In this document: positions 6,261-11,681 of the stretch, one piece after another
How the letters are laid out: the number at the start of each line of letters is the position of its first letter
Position numbering within the stretch: the stretch's first letter is position 1
Assembly: GCA_017882945.1 (NCBI GenBank)
Contig: JADGON010000021.1
Span: 1 to 11,681, forward strand
Reading direction: 5' to 3'
DNA: 11,681 nt
Source: Acidimicrobiia bacterium
GTDB taxonomy: Bacteria > Actinomycetota > Acidimicrobiia > IMCC26256 > JAENVU01
The notes under the pieces: model-generated
Seen by the model: only the letters and a program-made list of their open reading frames with translations
The model's database searches: none
What the model was told of the DNA's origin: nothing
Program-made: the position numbers and the translations under genes

Positions 6261-7862
6261 TCAGACGTTGCGACAGCCGAGCAGCACGTTGGACCCCGCC
6301 CCGACGTTGACCCCGTAGGCACACAAGGTTCCGCCGGCCACGGGCACGACGACATCGAAGCCGCGCGCGCTCCCGTAGGCGGGGTACGCATTCCCGACGT
6401 CGGGGCGGTTCCCGCTCGCGGTGATCCGAGCCATCCCGACGCCGTTCGCGTAGATGTCGACCGTGGCCGGACCTGACGAATCGGGATCAAGCGCCCAACC
6501 ACTGACGTGCACGCCCTCGGGCTGATGGGTCGCGACGTCGAGGCTCCCGACCGGATTGGTGCCGAGCACCGTCCGGCAGCCGAGCAGGGGGTTCTGGCTC
6601 CCCGGTCCGAGGTTCTCCGCGAACACGCACACGTTCCCGCCGACCCCGGGCAGGACCGCGTCGAAGCCGTGCATGGGGCCGTAGCCGTCGTAGACCGCAC
6701 CGACGTCGGGCCGGGAGCCGTTCGCGGTGAGATGCGCGACCCCCACGCCGTTGGCGTAGACGTCGACGAACGTCGGGGCGAAGAAATCAGGATCGAGCGC
6801 CCAGCCGTGCAGGTGCAGGCCGTCGGGTTGACGGCTGATGGACTCGAGGCTCGCCTGGGGGTCGGGACCGTTCACCGTGCGACACCCGAGTGCAGGGTTG
6901 CGGCTCCCCGCACCGATGTTGATCGCGTAGACGCACACGGTGCCGCCACGAATCGGCAGGACCGTGTCGAAGCCGTGCTTCGGCCCGGCGAAGGTGAACG
7001 CGGCGCTCACGTCGGGTCGGTCCACGTTGGCCGTGCTGCGCGCGAATCCCACGCCGTTGACGTACACGTCGATCGGGGTCGGACCGGGGCTCGACGGATC
7101 AATGGTCCAGCCCTTGATGCGCACGCCGTCAGGCAGCCGGCGGATCATCTCGAGGTTCCCGATCGGGTCGGCGCCGGCGGCAGACGCCGCGGGCAGGCCG
7201 TTGAACGTCAACATGCTCTGGTACACGGAGATCACGGCCGGCCCGTACGACGGCGAGGTCGCGTGGTTGCCGTTGCCCATCTGGTTCCAGGTGGGCGCGA
7301 GGCCCTTCCGGAAGAAGTGGTCGAAGTTGTAGTTGGCCGTCGCCGGGTTCAGGGTCGGCCACGCGTACCACTCGGGTACCGGCGGGAAGTGCAGGTTCGT
7401 CGCGCGCGAGCCGGCGTCCGCGTAATTGCGCAGGTCCTGGATCTGGGCCCGGACCCCGATCTCGGGACTCGGGAACTGCCGGCCGGAGTTGCAGGAGTCG
7501 CACGCGCCCATCCCGGCGAAGTTCCAGTTGGAGGGACTGACGATGCTGCCGACGAAGCCGAAGTAGCCGGTCTCGACGATCGACTGGGCGAACGCGAGGT
7601 CGCCGCGCACGTTCTCGACGGCCCCCTCGTAGAGGAACATCTCGGCCAGCTGGCGGACGTTGACCCCGGGGACGTTGAACGGCCTGCCCCTCGAGTTGAA
7701 CCACGCCGTGACCTGATCGGTGGTCAGGACGTTCGGGCCCATGACGGGGACGGTCACCAACGCGGCCGCCCGAGCCTCGGTGGGTCGCTCGATCGCGATG
7801 CTGCCGACCGTGAGCACGGCCGCGAGGACCAAAGCGAGCAACAAGGTGGGCGATTTCCGCAT
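6261..7862 (-). CDS. Secreted glucosaminidase-domain protein (GH73-like) with three C-terminal ~100-residue repeats
   Basis: A 533-residue exported protein if started at ATG 7860-7862. MRKSPTLLLALVLAAVLTVG is a signal peptide start, with likely cleavage after ARA near residue 32. Residues about 45-225 resemble a glucosaminidase/lysozyme-like domain: LAFAQSIVETGYF with candidate catalytic Glu97, then NWNFAGMGACDSC and GVRAQIQDLRNYAD, a set found in many actinobacterial cell-wall hydrolases that cut peptidoglycan glycan strands. Residues about 232-533 are three repeats of the kind found in the CAP protein. Alternative starts are GTG 7869-7871, which has GGAG four bases upstream, and GTG 7917-7919, which would add an unlikely charged N-terminus. 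It is probably first in a minus-strand operon with rmlA and the rmlC-like gene. Whether it is enzymatically active cannot be read from the sequence. Confidence 0.87.
   Translation of the reverse strand: MRKSPTLLLALVLAAVLTVGSIAIERPTEARAAALVTVPVMGPNVLTTDQVTAWFNSRGRPFNVPGVNVRQLAEMFLYEGAVENVRGDLAFAQSIVETGYFGFVGSIVSPSNWNFAGMGACDSCNSGRQFPSPEIGVRAQIQDLRNYADAGSRATNLHFPPVPEWYAWPTLNPATANYNFDHFFRKGLAPTWNQMGNGNHATSPSYGPAVISVYQSMLTFNGLPAASAAGADPIGNLEMIRRLPDGVRIKGWTIDPSSPGPTPIDVYVNGVGFARSTANVDRPDVSAAFTFAGPKHGFDTVLPIRGGTVCVYAINIGAGSRNPALGCRTVNGPDPQASLESISRQPDGLHLHGWALDPDFFAPTFVDVYANGVGVAHLTANGSRPDVGAVYDGYGPMHGFDAVLPGVGGNVCVFAENLGPGSQNPLLGCRTVLGTNPVGSLDVATHQPEGVHVSGWALDPDSSGPATVDIYANGVGMARITASGNRPDVGNAYPAYGSARGFDVVVPVAGGTLCAYGVNVGAGSNVLLGCRNV
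6264..7169 (-). repeat. Three protein-coding GWALDPD-type repeats in the glucosaminidase protein
   Basis: The units are at about 6876-7169, 6567-6866 and 6264-6560. They share the plan of the units in the CAP protein: PxxxL(D/E), GW(A/T)(L/I)DP, VD(V/I)Y(V/A)NGVG, RPDV, GFD, (V/L)CxxxxN and a closing LGCR. Cys spacing is 17, 17 and 16; the last unit is missing one residue in NxLLGC. Units of this protein resemble each other (VNGVG or ANGVG, RPDV) more than those of the CAP protein, as expected if each array expanded within its own gene. Confidence 0.9.
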
Positions 7863-8066
7863 GCGGACCACGATTCTCCGGTTCCGGTCGGGGGCGACGG
7901 AGCAGCCGCGACGCGGCACCTCCCCAGTGGTTCATCGGAATCCGGGCTCCACATCCTGAGCCGGGCGGCCCGAAGCGGTCAACCGGGGCCGGGGCGGGTA
8001 CCTGGCGCCGGTGGGGAGATCGCCTAGTTTGGGGCGGCCCCCGAGCGACCACGAGGACACCACGTC
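7863..8066. promoter_or_regulatory. Divergent intergenic region between the glucosaminidase-rmlA-rmlC run and the rmlB run
   Basis: This 204-base region must hold the promoters for both transcription units. Toward rmlB, TAGTTT (8025-8030) fits the actinobacterial TAnnnT -10 pattern about 35 bases before the ATG, with a weak -35 (CTGGCG near 8002). On the minus strand, TTGACC (plus 7977-7982) with 18 bases to CAGGAT (plus 7953-7958) is a weak candidate. The region is a natural place for shared control of the sugar-nucleotide genes. The promoter elements are guesses from pattern only. Confidence 0.35.
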
Positions 8067-9029
8067 ATGCGACTCTTCGTGACCGGCGCCGCCGGCTTCA
8101 TCGGTTCGAACTACGCCCGCCACGTGCTCGAGACCTCCGACGACTCCGTCACCGTCTTCGACGCGCTCACGTACGCCGGAAACCTCGAGAACCTGGCCGG
8201 TCTCGACGACGACCCGCGCTTCACGTTCGTCAAGGGCAACATCACCGATCGCGACGCAGTGACCGCCGCGTTGGACGGCCACGACGCGGTGGTCCACTTC
8301 GCGGCGGAGAGCCACGTCGACCGGTCCATCGCGAGCCCCGACGAGTTCGTCCACACGAACTGCGACGGGACCAACGTGATGTGTGACGTCGCCCGCCACG
8401 TCGGCGTCGACCGGTTCCTGCACATCTCGACCGACGAGGTGTACGGATCGATCGAGGAGGGCTCGTTCGTCGAGACCGACCCGCTCTCGCCCCGATCGCC
8501 GTACTCGGCGTCGAAGGCCGGCTCCGACCTGATCGCCCTTTCGTACCACTCGACGTACGGGCTTCCGGTGCTCGTCACCCGGTCGTCGAACAACTTCGGG
8601 CCGTACCAGTTCCCCGAGAAGGTCATCCCGCTGTTCGTGACGAACCTGCTCGAAGGCAAGAAGGTCCCGCTCTACGGCGACGGCATGAACGTGCGCGACT
8701 GGTGCTACGTCGAAGACAACTGCGTCGGGGTCGACATGGTCCTGCGCAACGGCGCGATCGGTGAGATCTACAACATCGGTGGCGGCAACGAAGTACCCAA
8801 CCGCTACCTGACCGACAGCATCCTCGAGATCCTCGGCTACGACGAGTCGATGATCGACTACGTCGAGGACCGGCTCGGCCATGACCGGCGGTACTCGATC
8901 GACATCTCGAAGGCGCAGGCGCTCGGGTGGGCGCCCACGCGCGATTTCCGGGAAGCCCTCGAGGCCACGGTCGCCTGGTACCGCGACAACGTCACGTGGT
9001 GGGAGCCGCTCAAACGGCGGACGGCATAG
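8067..9029 (+). CDS. rmlB: dTDP-glucose 4,6-dehydratase (RmlB)
   Basis: A 320-residue extended short-chain dehydrogenase. It converts dTDP-glucose to dTDP-4-keto-6-deoxyglucose with bound NAD+, the step after RmlA. Visible are the Rossmann motif GAAGFIGS (7-14), the RmlB-type DALTYAGNLENL (32-43), HFAAESHVDRSI (77-88), the catalytic STDEVYG (Thr122, Asp123, Glu124), the YSASK pair (Tyr146, Lys150), NNFGPYQFPEKVIP (175-188) and GDGMNVRDW (204-212). All catalytic residues expected of the family are present and the length is normal. ATG 8067-8069 has GAGGA at 8053-8057, nine bases upstream. It is the first gene of a plus-strand run; the DUF2142 gene follows after four bases. It is transcribed away from rmlA and the rmlC-like gene rather than with them. 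Confidence 0.96.
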   Translation: MRLFVTGAAGFIGSNYARHVLETSDDSVTVFDALTYAGNLENLAGLDDDPRFTFVKGNITDRDAVTAALDGHDAVVHFAAESHVDRSIASPDEFVHTNCDGTNVMCDVARHVGVDRFLHISTDEVYGSIEEGSFVETDPLSPRSPYSASKAGSDLIALSYHSTYGLPVLVTRSSNNFGPYQFPEKVIPLFVTNLLEGKKVPLYGDGMNVRDWCYVEDNCVGVDMVLRNGAIGEIYNIGGGNEVPNRYLTDSILEILGYDESMIDYVEDRLGHDRRYSIDISKAQALGWAPTRDFREALEATVAWYRDNVTWWEPLKRRTA

Positions 9030-9033
9030 CGGC

Positions 9034-10593
9034 GTGAAGCGTCTGAACCGGCGTTGGTGGGCGTCGTTCGCGCTCTTCTCCGCGCTCGGCCTCGCCTGGG
9101 TGCTGGCCACGCCGCTGTTCGCCGCCCCCGACGAGCCGGCGCACGTCATCCGCGCGGCATCGGTCGGCCGGGGCGAGCTGCTGGGCAAGCGACCTCCGCC
9201 GGACCGCATCGTTGCGCCGATCGGCGACGCGGCAGTCGAGGTCACCGCGCCGGGGATCTACAAGGCGGGCGGCAACATCGCCTGCTTGGCCTTCCAGAAG
9301 AACAACACCGCGGACTGCCTCCACGTCAGCGGCAACCGCGGCGAGACCCACGTCGACACCTACGTCGGGCACCACAACCCCGCGTATTACCTCCCCGTCG
9401 GCTTCCTGAGCCGAGTCCTGCGTCCGGGATCGGGCCAGGTGTACCTCATGCGCGCGCTCGGCATGCTCGCGATCGCCGCGCTGCTCGCTTCCGCCCTCGA
9501 GACGCTGAAGCGGCTGTCGGGACCGATGTGGGCCGGCACCGGCTTCGCGATCGCGCTCTCGCCGATGGTGCTGTTCCTCTCCGGCACCGTGAGCCCGAGC
9601 GGCGTGGAGATCGGCGCGGCCTTCGCCGTGTGGGTCCAAGGCGCGGTGCTGGCCAAGGAAGCCCCGGACACGGTGGATCCGAAGGTCGTCGACCGGCTGG
9701 GGATCGCGGCGTCCGCGCTCATGCTGTCGCGCGCGCTGTCGCCGCTCTGGCTCGGCGTGATCGGATTGGTGCTGTTGGTCATCGCGACCCGCGCGGGTCT
9801 GCTCGCCATCCTCACGACCCGCCGGGTGTGGATCTGGGCTGCGGTGCTCGGAGCGTGCGCGGCGTTCCAGCTCTTCTGGTTCGTCTACGGGCACCCGCTC
9901 GACTACTTCGTCGGCACTCCGGTGCACGGGTCGGGCGAGGCCCTCGTGCGGACCAGTCTCGGCAAGAGCGGCGAGATGCTGCGCGAGATGGTCGGTGTGT
10001 TCGGCTGGCTCGACACCCGGGCCCCCGGCATCACGTACCTCGTCTGGGTGCTCGCGCTCGGCGGCCTCGCCGCCCTGGCCATCGGGATGGCGTCGTCGCG
10101 CTTCGTGTGGGCCCTGCTCGCGGCGACGGCGGCAACGGTCGTGCTCCCGGTCATCGTGGAATCGGCGGGCGCCGGCGAGGCCGGCTTCATCTGGCAGGGG
10201 CGGTACTCCCTGCCGCTCGCGGTCGGGGTCCCGCTCATCGCCGGCATCGGGCTGGGTTCCTCCGAGTCCGCGCAGCGCCTCGCCCGACGCCTCGTCTGGG
10301 TGATCGGGGTCAGCCTCGCCGTGGGCCAGGTCCTCGCGTTCGCGCAGGCACTCCGGCGCTACGCGGTGGGGGCAGACGGACCGCTCTGGTTCTTCCCCGA
10401 CGCGCGCTGGGAGCCGCCGGTCCCGGCGCTGCTGCTGGTCATCGGCTTCAGCGCCGTCATCGCGCTCACGATCTGGTGGATCTTGTTGGCGCCGCCAAAC
10501 GCGTTGCGACGGCCCGAGGAGATTGCGGCCAACCCGGTCGACCTGACCTCGACTCCCCCACTGGTGGTCGGCGACACGCCGGTATCCGTGTGA
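9034..10593 (+). CDS. DUF2142 family polytopic membrane protein
   Basis: A 519-residue membrane protein starting at GTG 9034-9036, four bases after the rmlB stop. An N-terminal helix (about 10-30) leads to APDEPAHVIRAASVGRGELL (31-50), the hallmark DUF2142 acidic motif just outside the first helix. A soluble loop (about 50-115, with Cys84 and Cys95) comes before roughly nine or ten further helices. Later family features are FGWLDT (323-328) and WQGRYSLP (387-394). The tail after about 490 is hydrophilic. The layout, with an acidic pair after helix 1, recalls GT-C glycosyltransferases, which use polyprenyl-phosphate sugars; this parallel is inference. Family members often sit in actinobacterial polysaccharide loci. 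Its stop overlaps the next gene's GTG, so the two are coupled. A longer upstream frame exists but would overlap rmlB heavily. Confidence 0.87.
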   Translation: MKRLNRRWWASFALFSALGLAWVLATPLFAAPDEPAHVIRAASVGRGELLGKRPPPDRIVAPIGDAAVEVTAPGIYKAGGNIACLAFQKNNTADCLHVSGNRGETHVDTYVGHHNPAYYLPVGFLSRVLRPGSGQVYLMRALGMLAIAALLASALETLKRLSGPMWAGTGFAIALSPMVLFLSGTVSPSGVEIGAAFAVWVQGAVLAKEAPDTVDPKVVDRLGIAASALMLSRALSPLWLGVIGLVLLVIATRAGLLAILTTRRVWIWAAVLGACAAFQLFWFVYGHPLDYFVGTPVHGSGEALVRTSLGKSGEMLREMVGVFGWLDTRAPGITYLVWVLALGGLAALAIGMASSRFVWALLAATAATVVLPVIVESAGAGEAGFIWQGRYSLPLAVGVPLIAGIGLGSSESAQRLARRLVWVIGVSLAVGQVLAFAQALRRYAVGADGPLWFFPDARWEPPVPALLLVIGFSAVIALTIWWILLAPPNALRRPEEIAANPVDLTSTPPLVVGDTPVSV

Positions 10594-11681
10594 GCGCACC
10601 CCGAGTCCGGGTCGTGGTGGTGGACTTCAACGGCGGTGACCTCACGATCGAGTGTCTCGCGCACCTCGTCGCGACCGAGCATCCCTCATCCGCGCTCGAG
10701 ATCGTGCTCGTCGACAACGGATCTCGTGAATCCGTCGTCGAGCAGGTGCGTGAGCGGTTCCCGACGGTGCGCATCGTGCGGAGCCCGGTCAACCTCGGCT
10801 TCGCGGGCGGGTGCAACCTCGGCATGGGCGCGCTGGACGACGTCGACTACGTGGCCCTCGTCAACAACGACGCGACGGTTCGGCCCGAGTGGCTCCAGCC
10901 GCTGATCGACACGCTCGCGAGCGACCCGACCATCGGCGCCGCCTGCCCCAAGATCCTCCTCGCACGCGCGTACCGGGAGCTGAACCTCCACGCACCCACG
11001 AACCGCGCGGGGCCGTGGGACGCGCGCGACCTCGGCGTCCGGATCTCCGGCGTCCGGGTGGGCGGGCGCGACGCGTGGCGCGACGTCCGCTTTCGCGGCG
11101 GGACGTGGGGACCCGAGATCGACCCGGCCGGGGGCGAGTTCCAATGGACCGCCGCGGACGCCCGACTCCTGGTCTCCGCTCCGTTCCCGCCCGAGCACGG
11201 CTACGAGCTCCGCCTCGACGCGCCGCGGCCCGTCTCGGTGATTGCCTCGTCGGGCGGGGACTGCGTCACGTTGACCGTCGGACCGGAGCCGTCGTGGTAC
11301 GCGGTCCCGGCGACCGGCGAACCCTTCGACGTCGTGAACAACGTCGGCACCCATCTGGTCCGTGACGGATACGCGGCGGATCGGGGCTGGCTCGAGCGCG
11401 ACACCGGGCAGTACGAGCGCGGCGAAGACGTCTTCGCATGGTGCGGCGCCGCCGTCCTCCTGCGGGCGGACTACCTGCGCGACGTCGGGACGTTCGACGA
11501 GCGCCTGTTCCTCTACTCCGAAGACGTGGAGCTCTCGTGGCGGGGCCTCCAACGAGGGTGGCGGCACCGCTACGTCCCCGTCTCGGTCGTCCGCCACGTG
11601 CATTCAGCCACCTCCACGCGCAACGCGCGGGCGGCCACGCTCAAGGAGCGCAACCGGCTGCTGGTGCTGCTCCGCCACGGC
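10590..11681 (+). CDS. Family 2 glycosyltransferase with an internal insert, 3'-truncated
   Basis: The frame is open from GTG 10590-10592, overlapping the previous stop as GTGA, to the window's end: 364 codons without a stop. GT-A features are VVVVDFNGG (8-16), LEIVLVDNGS (36-45), PVNLGFAGGCNLGMG (66-80) and LVNNDATVRPEWL (90-102), the metal-binding region. The second half has FAWCGAAVLLR (282-292), GTFDERLFLYSEDVELSWR (300-318) with the ED pair that suggests the catalytic base, and a late RHVHSAT. This resembles rhamnosyltransferase-like GT2 enzymes that extend surface polysaccharides. About 125 residues (122-248) separate the halves, far more than usual, and look beta-rich (GEFQWTAADARLLV, WYAVPATGEP). 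The sugar donor may be the dTDP-deoxysugar made by the locus, but this is inferred from context. Confidence 0.9.
   Translation, partial: MSAPRVRVVVVDFNGGDLTIECLAHLVATEHPSSALEIVLVDNGSRESVVEQVRERFPTVRIVRSPVNLGFAGGCNLGMGALDDVDYVALVNNDATVRPEWLQPLIDTLASDPTIGAACPKILLARAYRELNLHAPTNRAGPWDARDLGVRISGVRVGGRDAWRDVRFRGGTWGPEIDPAGGEFQWTAADARLLVSAPFPPEHGYELRLDAPRPVSVIASSGGDCVTLTVGPEPSWYAVPATGEPFDVVNNVGTHLVRDGYAADRGWLERDTGQYERGEDVFAWCGAAVLLRADYLRDVGTFDERLFLYSEDVELSWRGLQRGWRHRYVPVSVVRHVHSATSTRNARAATLKERNRLLVLLRHG

Noticed and set aside
5133..6476. 447-codon open frame on the + strand opposite rmlA
   Set aside because: It lies entirely antisense to rmlA and the end of the glucosaminidase gene. Its translation is Asp/Arg/Val/His-rich with no domain, as expected for a GC-rich shadow frame.
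6507..8027. 506-codon open frame on the + strand opposite the glucosaminidase-repeat gene
   Set aside because: It is antisense to a well-supported gene with signal peptide, domain and repeats. Its periodic composition simply mirrors the repeats on the other strand.
8881..9033. Upstream extension of the DUF2142 frame to an ATG at 8881
   Set aside because: The added 51 residues are Arg/Ser/Gly-rich and overlap rmlB by about 150 bases. GTG 9034 gives a normal N-terminal helix and a four-base gap.
7932..9245. 437-codon open frame on the - strand across rmlB
   Set aside because: rmlB on the other strand has every expected catalytic motif; this frame has none and also spans an intergenic region.
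9010..10599. 529-codon open frame on the - strand opposite the DUF2142 gene
   Set aside because: The translation is extremely Arg/Glu/Asp-rich and low in complexity. The plus strand encodes a convincing membrane protein with family motifs.
1..11681. Insertion sequence or prophage content
   Set aside because: No transposase, integrase or phage-like protein and no terminal inverted repeats with target duplications are visible. Base composition is uniform apart from the small AT-richer intergenic patch.

Overview
The window is high-GC DNA with tightly packed genes, frequent GTG starts and C/G-ending codons throughout. This composition, a DUF2142 membrane protein, a CAP-domain protein and secreted proteins carrying GWALDPD-type repeats all suggest an actinomycete, perhaps of the Acidimicrobiia type. 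The phylum-level guess is fairly safe; the class-level guess is inference. Functionally it is part of a cell-surface polysaccharide locus, cut at both ends.

Layout. The left edge holds the 3' part of a Wzz/BY-kinase type chain-length regulator on the + strand (1-1191). It meets a convergent Wzx/MATE-like flippase (1205-2683, -). Next comes a secreted CAP/SCP-domain protein ending in three ~100-residue repeats (2800-4179, -), with a strong double inverted repeat just past its stop. A 393-bp non-coding stretch (4180-4572) holds several clustered dyads. Then follows a minus-strand run, read from the right: a secreted glucosaminidase-type protein with three more copies of the same repeat (6261-7862), an RmlA long-form nucleotidyltransferase (5139-6224), and an RmlC-like epimerase-family protein (4573-5139), the last two overlapping as TGATG. 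A divergent intergenic region (7863-8066) separates this run from a plus-strand run: rmlB (8067-9029), a DUF2142 polytopic membrane protein (9034-10593) and a family-2 glycosyltransferase that runs off the right edge (10590-11681).

How it fits together. RmlA and RmlB make dTDP-4-keto-6-deoxyglucose, and the RmlC-like protein probably epimerises it or a related intermediate. No RmlD reductase is visible. The GT2 would add sugars, the DUF2142 protein may be a GT-C-like or export-associated membrane protein, the flippase would move lipid-linked units across the membrane, and the BY-kinase would control chain length. The most unusual element is the pair of exported proteins with unrelated N-terminal domains (CAP and glucosaminidase) but the same triple C-terminal repeat, placed on either side of the dTDP-sugar genes. 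A plausible but unproven reading is that the repeats anchor these proteins to the surface glycan made by the locus.
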